From: Microbacterium sp. CH12i
Lineage (GTDB): Bacteria > Actinomycetota > Actinomycetes > Actinomycetales > Microbacteriaceae
NCBI RefSeq assembly: GCF_000685355.1
Contig: NZ_JHET01000008.1
Span: 124,001 to 188,000, forward strand
Length of the DNA: 64,000 bases
Reading direction: 5' to 3'
Below the pieces are notes generated by a model that saw only the letters and a list, made by a program, of their open reading frames with translations, made no database searches and had not been told where the DNA came from. Positions 9,382 to 20,126 of the stretch are shown here, one piece after another (position 1 is the first letter of the stretch; each line of letters starts with the position of its first letter). Both the position numbers and the translations under genes were made by a program.

Positions 9382-10389
9382 TCAGCCCGAAGTCGACTGA
9401 CGGATCACCAGCTCGGGCTGGAACCGAACGTTGCGCTCGTAGTCGCCATCCGGATCGTCGATGAAGCGCAGCAGCAGGTCTACCGCGGTGTGTCCGATCA
9501 GCCGCGCCGGCTGACGGATCGAACTCAGCGGTACGACGGTCGCCGCCGCGAAGTCGATGTCGTCGTAGCCGATCAGGGCGATGTCCTCGGGCACTCGCAC
9601 TGTGCTGAACATGGTCAGGGCCTGCAGCACCCCGACCGCGAGCAGGTCGTTCGCTGCGAACAGGGCATCCGGGCGCTGAGAGGGCTCACGACGCACGATC
9701 TCTTCGCCCGCGGTGCGACCGTTCAGCACCGTCAGCGCCGGTATCTCGATCAGCTCGAGCGCAGCATCCGGAGTCTCGTCGACGGCACGCCGCGCTCCGC
9801 GCAGACGGTTCGCGACCTGCGCAATCGATGACGGTCCCCCGATGAAAGCGATCCGACGTCGACCGATGTCAATCAGATGCCGCACGGCGAGATACCCGCC
9901 CTCGACATCGTCCACCGACACCGAGCAGAAGCGGCTTCCCGGCAACTCATGGTCGACGAGGACCACGGGGATGCCGGCATTCTTTACCCGTTCGAGCTTG
10001 TCGACGTCATCGGATGCCGGGCTGATCAGCACCCCGTTCACACGCTGCTCTCGGAACAGATCAAGGTAGCGGTCTTCGCGCAAAGGATCATCATCGCTGT
10101 TTCCGAGGAGCACAGACAGCCGATCCTCTTCAGCTCTGGCCTCGGCCCCGCGAGCGACATCCGCGAAGAACGGGTTGCCGGCATCGAGCACGACGAGTCC
10201 GATGCTCCGGCTCCGCCCTGCGCGCAGCTGACGTGCCGCGTCATTGCGCACGAATCCCAGTTCCTCGATCGCGGCGAGTACGCGCGTGACCGTCTCCGTC
10301 GCGACCTTGTCACGTCGATTAAGAACATTGGAAACCGTGCCGACAGACACCGATGCCGCCACCGCAACATCCCGCACACTCACTGCCAC
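9382..10389 (-). CDS. LacI-family transcriptional regulator, probably of rhamnose genes
   Basis: This 335-residue protein starts with a LacI HTH, SVRDVAVAASVSVGTVSNVLNR, and hinge LRAGRSRSIGLVV, then a periplasmic-binding-protein-like effector domain with NGVLISPASDD and DALFAANDLLAVG. GTG 10389 is chosen because AGGAG ends 6 bases before it; a GTG at 10410 has no such site. It is divergent from the rhamnose isomerase gene. The dyad TGAAACGATTCA, typical of LacI-family operators, stands before both rhamnose transcription units, so it is probably the rhamnose repressor. Confidence 0.88.
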   Translation of the reverse strand: MAVSVRDVAVAASVSVGTVSNVLNRRDKVATETVTRVLAAIEELGFVRNDAARQLRAGRSRSIGLVVLDAGNPFFADVARGAEARAEEDRLSVLLGNSDDDPLREDRYLDLFREQRVNGVLISPASDDVDKLERVKNAGIPVVLVDHELPGSRFCSVSVDDVEGGYLAVRHLIDIGRRRIAFIGGPSSIAQVANRLRGARRAVDETPDAALELIEIPALTVLNGRTAGEEIVRREPSQRPDALFAANDLLAVGVLQALTMFSTVRVPEDIALIGYDDIDFAAATVVPLSSIRQPARLIGHTAVDLLLRFIDDPDGDYERNVRFQPELVIRQSTSG

Positions 10390-10571
10390 CTGATACTCCT
10401 CATCCTTCACGCTGACCGCGAGTGTACGGCATAGGATGCGCTCCTCAGCCGCGCAGCCGCCTGCCGCGTGCCATCTGTGATCGCCGGCGCCGACGCTCGC
10501 ACCGAGTGCGTGCCGTTGCCCAGACGTTCGTTATGTTGACTCGAATCGGAAATATCACCTAACATTACGTT

Positions 10572-10583
10572 TGAAACGATTCA
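10572..10583. promoter_or_regulatory. LacI-type operator upstream of rhaI
   Basis: TGAAACGATTCA is a near-perfect dyad (TGAAAC against TGAATC). It lies 46 bases before the rhaI start, and the same 13-base core TTGAAACGATTCA recurs before the aldolase gene at 12997. Confidence 0.65.
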
Positions 10584-10628
10584 CAAACGCCACGCATCCG
10601 CGTCAAGGCCGACCGAAGGAGCATCGCC

Positions 10629-11795
10629 GTGACCACGCTCTCCCCCGCCATCCTCTCGGAACTCGAGAAGCAGTCCATCGAGCTTCCCTCGTGGGCCTTC
10701 GGCAACTCCGGCACCCGCTTCAAGGTGTTCGGCACGCCCGGCACCCCTCGTGATCCGTGGGAGAAGATCGCGGATGCCGCGCAGGTCAACAAGTACACCG
10801 CGCTGGCTCCCGCCGTCGCGCTGCACATCCCGTGGGACCTCGTCGACTCGTACGACGATCTGCGAAAGCACGCCGAAGACCTTGGCGTCTCGCTCGGCAC
10901 GGTGAACTCCAACACGTTCCAGGACGACGAGTACAAGTTCGGCGCGCTCACGCACGAGGATGCCGCGGTCCGCAACAAGGCGATCGATCACCACCTCGCG
11001 TGCATCGATGTGATGGATGCGACGGGATCTCGCGACCTGAAGATCTGGCTCGCCGAAGGCTCGAACTACCCGGGACAGGCCGACCTTCGCGGCCGCCAGG
11101 ACCGTCTGCAGGAGTCGCTGCAGAAGATCTACGCCCGCCTCGGCGACGACCAGCGACTGGTGCTCGAGTACAAGTTCTTCGAGCCGGCTTTTTACCACAC
11201 CGACGTGCCGGACTGGGGTACGTCATACACCCAGGTGAGCGCGCTCGGCGACAAGGCGATGGTGTGCCTCGACACCGGCCATCACGCACCCGGCACGAAC
11301 ATCGAGTTCATCGTCATGCAGCTGTTGCGTCTCGGCAAGCTCGGCTCATTCGACTTCAACTCGCGTTTCTACGCCGACGATGACCTCATCGTCGGAGCGG
11401 CAGACCCGTTCCAGCTCTTCCGCATCCTCTTCGAGGTCATCCGCGGCGGCGGCCTCAACAACCCCGACGTGGCATTCATGCTCGACCAGTGCCACAACGT
11501 CGAAGACAAGATCCCCGGCCAGATCCGCTCCGTGCTGAATGTGCAGGAGATGACAGCCCGCGCGCTGCTCGTCGACAAGGATGCTCTGACCGCTGCCCAG
11601 AAGTCGGGCGACGTGCTCGCCGCGAATGCTGTGTTCATGGACGCCTTTTACACCGACGTGCGCCCGGCCCTCGCCGAATGGCGCGAGTCGCGCGACCTCG
11701 CCGGTGACCCGATGGCGGCGTACGCGGCATCCGGTTACCAGGCGAAGATCGCGGCCGACCGCGTCGGCGGCACCCAGGCCGGCTGGGGCGCGTAA
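10629..11795 (+). CDS. rhaI: L-rhamnose isomerase
   Basis: This 388-residue TIM-barrel isomerase should convert L-rhamnose to L-rhamnulose. It is of the actinobacterial/Pseudomonas RhaI type, not the E. coli RhaA type. Metal and catalytic residues fall in [28 protein letters not shown] and [12 protein letters not shown]. The GTG start follows AAGGAG by 7 bases, and an operator lies just upstream. It has no frameshift. The next rhamnose genes begin 1.2 kb further on, after a gene on the other strand. Confidence 0.92.
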   Translation: MTTLSPAILSELEKQSIELPSWAFGNSGTRFKVFGTPGTPRDPWEKIADAAQVNKYTALAPAVALHIPWDLVDSYDDLRKHAEDLGVSLGTVNSNTFQDDEYKFGALTHEDAAVRNKAIDHHLACIDVMDATGSRDLKIWLAEGSNYPGQADLRGRQDRLQESLQKIYARLGDDQRLVLEYKFFEPAFYHTDVPDWGTSYTQVSALGDKAMVCLDTGHHAPGTNIEFIVMQLLRLGKLGSFDFNSRFYADDDLIVGAADPFQLFRILFEVIRGGGLNNPDVAFMLDQCHNVEDKIPGQIRSVLNVQEMTARALLVDKDALTAAQKSGDVLAANAVFMDAFYTDVRPALAEWRESRDLAGDPMAAYAASGYQAKIAADRVGGTQAGWGA

Positions 11796-11808
11796 GCAGC
11801 CATCGGTG

Positions 11809-12794
11809 TCACCAGCGAGGGTGCACGGCAGTGCGCAGGCGGCGATCGTAGATCTCACGTACGGACGCCGTGAACTCCTCCCCGGGATCCGGGATTGAGC
11901 CCGCCGCAGCATTCGACTCCGCCTGCGCGACGCTGCGGGCGCGGGGATCACCGCAGAGACCCCGGGGAGCTGGGACACCCATGCGAGGGCGGCCGCAGCC
12001 GGCGCGAGCTGCGCCTTCGCGGCGAGGGCGGAGAACTCTCGAGCGGCCTCGACGCCTTCGTCGTAGTCGACGCCGGAGAACGTCTCGCCCTGATCGAACG
12101 CTTCGCCGTGACGGTTGAAGCTGCGGTGATCGTTCGCGGCGAACACCGTCTCGTGCGTGTACCGCCCCGAGAGCAGCCCGCTTGCGAGCGGCACGCGTGC
12201 GATGATGCCGACACCGGCCTCGCGGGCCGCCGGGAGCACTCTGTCGAGCGGCTTCAGCCGAAAAGCGTTGAGGATGATTTGCACCGTCGCGACGCCGGGG
12301 CGCGCGATCGCGACGAGTGCCTCGTCGGCCGTCTCGACGCTCACGCCGTAGCCGGCGATCGCCTCCTCCTCGACAAGCGTGTCCAGCGCGTCGAACACGG
12401 CGTCGTCGGAGTACACCGCGGTCGGCGGGCAGTGCAGCTGCACGAGGTCGAGCGTGTCGACGCCGAGGTTGCGCCTGCTGCGGTCAGTCCATGCCCGGAA
12501 GTTCTTCAGGACGTAGTTCTCCGGGATCTGATCCATCCGGCGCCCCATCTTCGTGGCGACGGTCAGCTCGGCATCCGGGTGATCGCGCCGCCATGCGCCG
12601 ATGAGCGACTCGCTGCGCCCGTCGCCATAGACATCCGCAGTATCGAAGAAGGTGACTCCGGAGCTCGCACTCGCATCGAGGACCGCTCGCGCATCGGCTT
12701 CACTGATATCACCCCAGTCGGCGCCGAGCTGCCAGGTTCCGAGACCGATGAGGGATACGTCGCGGCCGGTACGGCCCAGGGTGCGATGCTGCAT
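11809..12794 (-). CDS. Aldo/keto reductase, frameshifted near its 3' end
   Basis: The barrel is readable from [20 protein letters not shown], through the active-site Asp and Tyr in [14 protein letters not shown], the lysine in VATKMGRR and the histidine in LVQLHCPP. Near 11941 the frame breaks: one base restored in ATCCCCGCGCC (as ATCCCCGGCGCC) gives the expected tail [15 protein letters not shown] and a stop at 11809, for 328 residues. It converges on rhaI with 13 bases between stops. In this position it may reduce lactaldehyde from rhamnose breakdown or act on the sugar itself; the substrate is unknown. Confidence 0.82.
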
Positions 12795-12845
12795 GGCACC
12801 AGCCTACGGCGCCGGTACGCTGCACGCGCCGGCCGCGACGGCACC

Positions 12846-12977
12846 TCACGCTGCCTGAAGAACCTCGAGGAACGCCTTCATCCAGGTTCCGTTGTCTGGC
12901 CAGGCTCGCGCGGTGACGAGATTGCCGTCGACCACGGCACCGCCGTTCTCGAAGACGCCGCCGGCGGTTGCGCTCGG
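12846..12977 (-). pseudogene. C-terminal remnant of a DJ-1/PfpI family gene
   Basis: Only about 40 codons remain: GGVFENGGAVVDGNLVTARA, then WPDNGTWMKAFLEVLQAA and a stop. The VVDGNLVT segment is the characteristic C-terminal strand of DJ-1/PfpI (class I amidotransferase-like) proteins of about 190 residues. The nucleophile-elbow cysteine and all the N-terminal part are missing. The remnant stops about 20 bases from the operator of the aldolase gene, so the missing part was replaced by the rhamnose promoter region. Confidence 0.6.
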
Positions 12978-12997
12978 CGCCCTGCATCTCCTACTAT

Positions 12998-13009
12998 TGA
13001 AACGATTCA
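12998..13009. promoter_or_regulatory. LacI-type operator upstream of the aldolase/dehydrogenase gene
   Basis: The same TGAAACGATTCA dyad as before rhaI, flanked here by AT and TAAATC, 24 bases before the ATG at 13033. It is close enough to overlap the promoter or the transcription start. Confidence 0.65.
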
Positions 13010-13032
13010 TAAATCCGATCGACGGAGCTCTC

Positions 13033-15067
13033 ATGACGAACCCCACTGCCGCTGCTCTTCTCGCGCGCTCGAACCGCCTCGGCGCGGATCCGAAGAACAC
13101 CAACTACGCCGGTGGCAACACCTCAGCCAAGGGCACCGAGACCGACCCTGTCACGGGTCAGCCGGTTGGGCTGCTGTGGGTCAAGGGGTCGGGCGGCGAC
13201 CTCGGCACGCTCAAGGAGCAGGGTCTCGCCGTGCTGCGCCTCGACCGCTTCCGCGCGCTCGTCGACGTCTACCCGGGCGCGAGCGTGAAGACGAGATGGT
13301 CGCCGCGTTCGATTACTGCCTGCACGGCAAGGGCGGGGCTGCGCCTTCGATCGACACCGCGATGCACGGCCTGGTGGATGCTGCGCACGTCGACCACCTG
13401 CATCCCGATTCCGGCATCGCGATCGCCACGGCCGCCGACGGTGAGGAGCTGACCTCGAAGATCTTCGGCGAAAAGGCCGTGTGGGTGCCGTGGCGCCGTC
13501 CCGGCTTTCAGCTCGGGCTCGACATCGCGGAGATCAAGAAGCAGAACCCTGCCGCGATCGGCTGCATCCTCGGCGGGCACGGCATCACCACGTGGGGCGA
13601 TACCTCGGAGGAGGCAGAGGCAGGCTCACTCTGGATCATCGACACTGCCGCCGCCTACATCGAGGCGAACGGCAAGGCCGAGCCGTTCGGCGGCACCCGT
13701 AAAGGCTTCGAGGCACTGCCAGAGGCCGAGCGCCGTGAGCGCGCAGCGGCCGTTGCGGGCACGGTCCGCGGCATCGCCTCTACCGACAAGCCGATGGTCG
13801 GCCACTTCACCGACTCTGACGTCGTGCTCGACTTTCTGGCATCCGAGAACGCGCCCGCCCTCGCCGCACTCGGCACCAGCTGCCCCGACCACTTCTTGCG
13901 CACCAAGGTCAAGCCGCTCATCCTCGACCTGCCGACGACCGCAACTGTCGAAGAGCAGATAGCACGCCTTCACGAGCTGCACACCGAATACCGCGCCGAC
14001 TACCAGGCGTACTACGACGCGCACGCAACCGCCGATTCCCCCGCGATCCGCGGCGCAGATCCGCTCATCGTCCTGATCCCGGGCGCGGCATGTTCTCGTA
14101 CGGAGCGAACAAGCAGACCGCCCGCGTTGCCGGCGAGTTCTACACAAACGCGATCAATGTCATGCGCGGCGCGGAGTCGCTCTCGACGTACTCCCCGATC
14201 TCAGATGCCGAGAAGTTCAACATCGAGTACTGGGCTCTGGAAGAGGCGAAGCTGCAGCGGATGCCGAAGCCGAAGTCGCACCAGGGCCGCATCGCGTTCG
14301 TCACCGGCGCAGCATCCGGAATCGGTAAGGCCATCGCTGTCCGTCTCGCCGCCGAGGGCGCATGCGTCGTCGTCGCCGACCTCGATCTCGAGAAGGCGCA
14401 GGCCGCCGCCGCAGAACTCGGAAACACCGATGTCGCGATCGGTGTCGCCGCCAACGTCGCAGATGCCGATGCTGTGCAGGCCGCAATCAATGACGCCGTG
14501 CTCGCCTTCGGCGGGGTCGATCTCGTCGTCAACAACGCCGGCCTCTCGCTGTCGAAGTCGCTGCTGGAGACCACCGAGAAGGACTGGGACCTGCAGCACG
14601 ACGTCATGGCCAAGGGCTCCTTCCTCGTGTCGAAGGCCGCAGCCAAGGTGCTCATCGACCAGAAGCTCGGCGGAGACATCATCTACATCTCGTCGAAGAA
14701 CTCCGTCTTCGCGGGCCCGAACAACATCGCCTACTCGGCGACCAAGGCCGACCAGGCCCACCAGGTGCGCTTGCTGGCCGTGGAACTCGGCGAGTTCGGC
14801 ATCCGCGTCAACGGGATCAACCCCGACGGTGTCGTGCGCGGCTCAGGCATCTTTGCTTCGGGCTGGGGTGCGAACCGCGCCGCAACATACGGAGTCGAAG
14901 AGAAGGACCTCGGCCAGTTCTACGCGAACCGTACGATCCTCAAGCGCGAGGTCGTGCCGGAGAACGTGGCGGATGCGGTCTACGTCCTGACCGGCCCCGA
15001 GCTCAGCCGCACGACCGGCCTGCACATCCCCGTCGACTCCGGCGTGGCGGCGGCGTTCCTGCGATGA
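13033..15067 (+). CDS. Bifunctional rhamnulose-1-phosphate aldolase / short-chain alcohol dehydrogenase, two frameshifts
   Basis: The N-terminal class II aldolase part starts with NTNYAGGNTSAKG and contains the metal-binding VDHLHPDSGIAI and LGGHGITTWGD. The C-terminal short-chain dehydrogenase part has VTGAASGIGKAIA, NNAG and the catalytic YSATK. Breaks near 13277 and 14086 are each repaired by one base (GGGCC and GCCGG contexts), giving 678 residues, the usual size of this actinobacterial fusion. It splits rhamnulose-1-phosphate to dihydroxyacetone phosphate and lactaldehyde and probably oxidises the latter. Its stop overlaps the rhaB start (ATGA). Confidence 0.88.
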
Positions 15068-16476
15068 GTGAGAGTGTCCGCGCGGTCGCCGCCGTCGACC
15101 TCGGGGCGACCAGCGGGCGCGTCGTGATCGGGCGCGTCGGCGAGGGCACGCTCGATCTTGAGCTCGTCGCCCGCTTCCCGAACGGGCCCGTCGAGCGTGA
15201 AGATGGTCTGCACTGGGACTTCGACGCGCTCTATATCCATATCGTCGACGGTCTCGCCGAGGCTGTGCGGCGCGAACCTGCCATCGAGAGCATCGGCGTC
15301 GACTCTTGGGCCGTCGACTACGGCCTGCTGCGGGGCGGCGAACTGCTCGCGCAGCCCTTCCACTACCGCGACGAGCGCACCGTACGCGGCGTCGCCGAGG
15401 TGCACGAGATTGCGCCGTTCGCAGAGCTGTACCAGCGCAACGGACTGCAGTTTCTGGCGTTCAACACTCTGTATCAGTACCGCGTCGACGAACGACTCAC
15501 GGATGCTGACACCGCTCTGCTCATTCCGGATCTGATCGCGTACCTTCTGACGGGCACCAGCGTTGCCGAGCGCACGAACGCATCGACCACGGGCCTGCTG
15601 GGTGTGCGCTCCGGTGAGTGGGATGCCGAACTGGCCGAGCGCCTCAGCATTCCGACGGCGATACTACCCAACCTGGTCGACCCCGGATCGGTGATCGGGA
15701 TGCTGCGCCCCGAACTCGCTGCGCGCATCGGCAAGGAACTTCCTGTCATCGCGGTCGGCTCGCACGACACAGCATCCGCCGTCGTCGCCGCCCCGCTCTC
15801 GTCTCCGAACTCGGCATACGTCTCCTGCGGCACCTGGGGTCTCGTCGGTGTCGAACTCACTGAGCCGGTGCTGACGGATGCTGCGCGCGAGGCGAACTTC
15901 ACGCACGAACTCGGCGTCGACGGGCGCTACCGCTTCCTGCACAACGTCACGGGCCTCTGGCTGCTCAGCGAGACTGTACGGGCGTGGGAAGCGGAGGATG
16001 GGATGAAGATCGACCTGTCGGAGCTGTTGGATGCCGCTGCCGCTGTGACCGACAGCATCCCGCTGTTCGATGCGAATGACGCGTCGCTGAGCGCGCCGGG
16101 TGACATGCCCGCCCGCATCGCGGCCCTACTGCGAGCGCAGAGCTCCGACGCGCCGGAAAGTCGGTCTGCCTTTGCCCGCACGATCGTCGAGTCGATTGCC
16201 GCGGCATTCGCGGCAGCGGTGCAGACCGCGGCCGATCTGTCAGGGCGTGAGCTTGACAGCATCCATCTCGTCGGCGGCGGTTCGCTCAACCGGCTGCTGT
16301 GCCAGGCGACCGCTGACCGCTCGGGTCTTCCCGTGTTGGCCGGGCCCGTCGAGGCGACCGCACTCGGCAACGTGCTCGTGCAGGCGCGCGCCCTGGGCGC
16401 CGCCCCCGAGACGCTCGACCAGCTCCGCGCACTCGTCGCACGGACGCACGAGCCGATGCGCTTCGACCCGCGTTGA
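15064..16476 (+). CDS. rhaB: Rhamnulokinase
   Basis: This 470-residue FGGY-family sugar kinase is intact. AAVDLGATSGRVVIGR is the N-terminal phosphate-binding loop, GVDSWAVDYGLL and PFHYRDERT follow the rhamnulokinase pattern, VGSHDTASAVVA carries the catalytic Asp region, and HLVGGGSLNRLLCQ is the C-terminal ATP-binding motif. It phosphorylates L-rhamnulose for the aldolase encoded just upstream, to which it is coupled by ATGA. No rhamnose transporter or mutarotase is seen in the window. Confidence 0.93.
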   Translation: MSESVRAVAAVDLGATSGRVVIGRVGEGTLDLELVARFPNGPVEREDGLHWDFDALYIHIVDGLAEAVRREPAIESIGVDSWAVDYGLLRGGELLAQPFHYRDERTVRGVAEVHEIAPFAELYQRNGLQFLAFNTLYQYRVDERLTDADTALLIPDLIAYLLTGTSVAERTNASTTGLLGVRSGEWDAELAERLSIPTAILPNLVDPGSVIGMLRPELAARIGKELPVIAVGSHDTASAVVAAPLSSPNSAYVSCGTWGLVGVELTEPVLTDAAREANFTHELGVDGRYRFLHNVTGLWLLSETVRAWEAEDGMKIDLSELLDAAAAVTDSIPLFDANDASLSAPGDMPARIAALLRAQSSDAPESRSAFARTIVESIAAAFAAAVQTAADLSGRELDSIHLVGGGSLNRLLCQATADRSGLPVLAGPVEATALGNVLVQARALGAAPETLDQLRALVARTHEPMRFDPR

Positions 16477-16511
16477 CCATCGCACGCGGGTAATACCGTC
16501 CAACCAACACG

Positions 16512-17309
16512 TCCGCTGCGAACACTCCCATTGCCGGCTACTACCCGGCGGTGATCGGGCCGGACGGCGAGTGGCTGTGTGTGCTGCTCGGCGTGCGACC
16601 ACGCAGCATGACTCGCGCGTTCTCGGCACTCGGGCGCGAAACGTTTGTGACATCGGTGCGCTGGGAAGACAACGGCTGGCCCGTGATCGACCCGGTTCTC
16701 CTTAACCACCGAGCGGGCACACGCGTAGATATCGACTTCGCGTCGCAGCGGGCTCTCGATGCCGAGTGGATGGCGGTCCGCACTCTGCCGGCAGAAGTGG
16801 CCGATCTCACGGCACGACTCGATGCGCTCACCCTCCACGGCACGGGAACAACGTTGAATGATCCGCACCCGGTCTTCCTTGGCCGGCGCCAGGAGCATCT
16901 CACGAACGCGGTGACCGTGCACCTGGATGTGCGCTCCGGCGTCGGCGGGCTCGCCGTACGGTATGACGAACGCTTCCACGTCGAGATCGAAGCAGGCAAT
17001 GGGCTGCTGACCGCGCGAGCTGTGGTCGCGGATCTCGTCCAGGAGTGGACAGCACCGCTCACGTCGACCGTGCTGGATCTGCACATCGACTCCCGCCGAC
17101 CAGAGTCGTCGACGGGCTTCCCCCGCACCAGCGACGTGTTCCACCTCGGAGCCACGATCGACGGTGAACGCCACGAACTCGCGCAGGTCGATGGCCGCTT
17201 CCTCTCCTCCGAGACCTGCGAGTCATTCACCGGTCGCGTCATCGGCGTGTACGCCGTTTCCGGCGAAGTCGCGGTGCAGAGTTGGAGCGCCGAAGGAGAC
17301 GACGAGTGA
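16512..17309 (+). pseudogene. 5'-truncated GH43 family glycosidase (C-terminal domain only)
   Basis: The readable protein begins at NTPIAGYYPAVIGPDGEWLC, the end of the GH43 five-bladed propeller, continues with VLLGVRP and ALGRETFVTSVRWEDNGWPV, then the C-terminal beta-sandwich of beta-xylosidase-like proteins. The 300 or so residues with the three catalytic acids are absent, and rhaB ends only 35 bases upstream. A GTG at 16551 could start a 252-residue product but has no ribosome site. The stop overlaps the next gene as GTGA, as in an old operon. I read this as a deletion remnant. Confidence 0.65.
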
Positions 17310-20112
17310 CGGATGCCGCGGACGCGACGCCGTGCATCGCGACGCTCCGCGCAGAGCTGCGCGACGATACCGCGTTCGTCGCCACCCCGACGCCACGACT
17401 GAGCTGGACGGTGAACGCCGCCGCAAACGGTTGGCTGCAGGACTCTGCGGAACTCACCGACGGTCGTGACACCATCGAAATCGTGGGACGCGACGGTGTG
17501 CTTGTCGAATGGCCGTTCGCGCCCCTCACAGTGGGAGAAGCACGCGATGTACGCGTACGTGCGAGGGCGACTTCTGGCGCTCAAACACCATGGAGCGCAT
17601 CATTGCGGGTCGAATCGGGGTATCTTGCCGAGGGCGAATGGATCGCGCGGCCGGTGGGGCTCGCCAGGCCCGACCGCGCGGCTCAGCCGGCTGTCGTTCG
17701 CTCACGGTTCCACGTCGAGCGGCCAATCAAGAGGGCTTTGCTGTTTTGGACAGCGCTCGGTGTCGCTGAACCAGAGCTCAACGGAGCGGCTGTTTCCGAT
17801 GACATCCTTGCTCCCGGTTGGACGGCCTACCGTGATCGGCTCGTGCACGAGAGCGTCGATGTCACAGCTCTCGTACACGTGGGGACCAACGAACTCACCG
17901 CATCGATCGCTGGGGCCTGGTACACCGAGAAGTACGGCTTCTTCGCGTTCGCCGACCGCCTCTACGGCACGCAACCCTCATTCCTCGCTCAGCTCCGCGT
18001 GACGTACGCAAACGGTTCAACCGAGACGCTCGGCGCGACGGGCGAGGGATGGGAAGCAGCAGGCGACGGACCAGTCGTCGAATCCGGCATCTACGCCGGC
18101 GAGCACCAAGACCTCCAACGCACCTCATCAGACTGGGCTCCGGCTCGCGTCGGGGCAGCGCACCTCCCCGGCTATGAAAACGTCCCCGCACCCGAGGCGA
18201 GGATCGCCCCACCAGTACGTCGCATCGAGTCTCTGCCGGTTGCTGACGTGCTCACCACGCCGTCCGGTGGTCGCATCCTCGATTTTGGCCAGAACCTCGT
18301 CGGTCGGCTCCGCATCCGAGTCCGTGGCGCAGCGGGCACACGACTGATCGTGAAACACGCCGAAGTTCTCGAGATGGTGAGCTGTCGTTGCGCCCACTGC
18401 GCAACTCTGCAGCCACCGCAACGTTCGACCTCTCCGGCGACGACGATGTGCTCGAATCCCGCTTCTCGTTCTACGGCTTCCGCTACGCGCAGCTGACCGG
18501 ATTCGACGTCGATCCCGCCGACATCTAAGCCGTCGTACTGCACACGGACATGCGGCGAACCGGTTGGTTCGAAGCATCCGATCCGCTGCTGAGCAAATTG
18601 CACGAGAACATCGTGTGGGGCATGCGCGGCAACTTCCTTTCGATCCCGACTGACTGCCCGCAGCGCGATGAGCGCCTGGGGTGGACCGGTGACATTCAGG
18701 TATTCGCGCCGACTGCGAGCTTCCTATACGACTGCAACGGGTTTCTCACCTCCTGGCTGCGTGATCTCAGCCATGAGCAGTCGCACAACAACGGCGCAGT
18801 GCCCGTCGTCGTGCCCGCAGCGCTTCCTGGGTTTGGTGCCGACGGTGCAGCCACTCCAGCAGCTTGGGGAGATGCGGCGACAGTGGTGCCGTCAGTGCTC
18901 TTCGAACGCTTCGGCGATATCGGCATCGTCGCCGCGCAGTACCCGAGCATGCGTGCGTGGGTCGACACGGTGCTGAAGGATGCTGGCGACACGGGGCTCT
19001 GGGCCGGTCGAATGCAGCTGGGCGATTGGCTCGACCCTTCCGCTCCCGCCGACAAACCCGGAAAGGCGAAGGTCGACTCCGACATCGTCGCCACCGCTTA
19101 CCTCGCCCGCTCTATGCGTCAGGTATCGCAAGCCGCGGCGTTGCTCGGCCACCATGATGATGCCGAGACATATGCGACGCTCTCCGAGCGCAGTCGTGCC
19201 GCGTTCGTGGCCGAGTACATCACACCCGCTGGCCGGATGATGAGCGACGCGGTCACGGCATATGCGCTCGCACTGGAATTCGATCTCGTGATCGATTCGA
19301 CGCAGCGCCAGGCCCTCGCCGATCGACTGGCCGCGCTCGTCCGAGAGGGCGGTTACCGGATCAGCACTGGCTTCGTCGGCACGCCACTGGTGGCCGACGC
19401 TCTCACCGCTGGCGGCCACCTCGCCGCAGCCGAACGTCTGCTCCTGCAGACGGAGTGCCCCTCGTGGCTGTATCCCGTGACCATGGGCGCAACCACTGTG
19501 TGGGAACGATGGGACTCACTCCTACCGGACGGCACCGTCAACCCGGGACAGATGACCTCCTTCAATCACTACGCACTGGGCGCCGTCGCTGACTGGTTGC
19601 ACCGCACGGTCGCCGGCCTCGCACCAGCAGAGCCTGGTTATCGTCGTCTGCGCATCGCGCCGCGGCCGCTTTCTGCTCTCACGCACGCCTCAGCACAGCA
19701 TGAGACACCGTATGGCATGACATCCGTGTCGTGGCGCCGCGTGCCCTGTGCCGACGGTGAGGAGATCGTCGTCACGGCGGTCGTGCCTGCCAACACGACC
19801 GCTGAGGTGTCTATCCCCGGGGCTCCCGCGGAGATCACCGCGGGAGCCCACGAATGGCGTTACCGTGCACAACCCACTCTGGCGCGACCTGCGCTGCCGG
19901 GGCTCGAGGCGACACTCGCCGATGTGATCGATGACCCGCGCGCGTACCGGGCACTGCTCGACACGCTCACTCAGATCGATCCACAACGAGCGGAAGCCGT
20001 CCGCACCGATACGGTCTGGGGTGCCGGGCGTCGGCTCTCCAGTGCCCTCATGTTCACTCCATCGGAGGTGCTCACCCGCGTCGATGACGCAGTGCGCACC
20101 GCCACAACCTGA
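17306..20112 (+). pseudogene. Alpha-L-rhamnosidase (GH78), interrupted by a frameshift and a stop codon
   Basis: Across the breaks the gene encodes about 935 residues: N-terminal beta-sandwich domains, then the GH78 barrel with CPQRDERLGWTGD, WDSLLPDG after TTVWER, and a C-terminal beta domain. The motifs around catalytic acids are present. One base is missing near 18373 (GAGATGG for GAGGATGG), and TAA at 18526-18528 replaces a glutamate codon in ADI-stop-AVVLHTDM. The reading resumes in frame right after the stop. The enzyme would release L-rhamnose from glycosides to feed the genes upstream. AAGGAG precedes the GTG start. Confidence 0.8.
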
Positions 20113-20126
20113 CGAGAGGGTCGATC

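Noticed and set aside
12794-14990. Long plus-strand open frame starting near 11895 and ending at 14990
   Set aside because: Only its middle (about 13280-14085) is the aldolase; the rest is antisense to the aldo/keto reductase or out of frame, joined by frameshifts.
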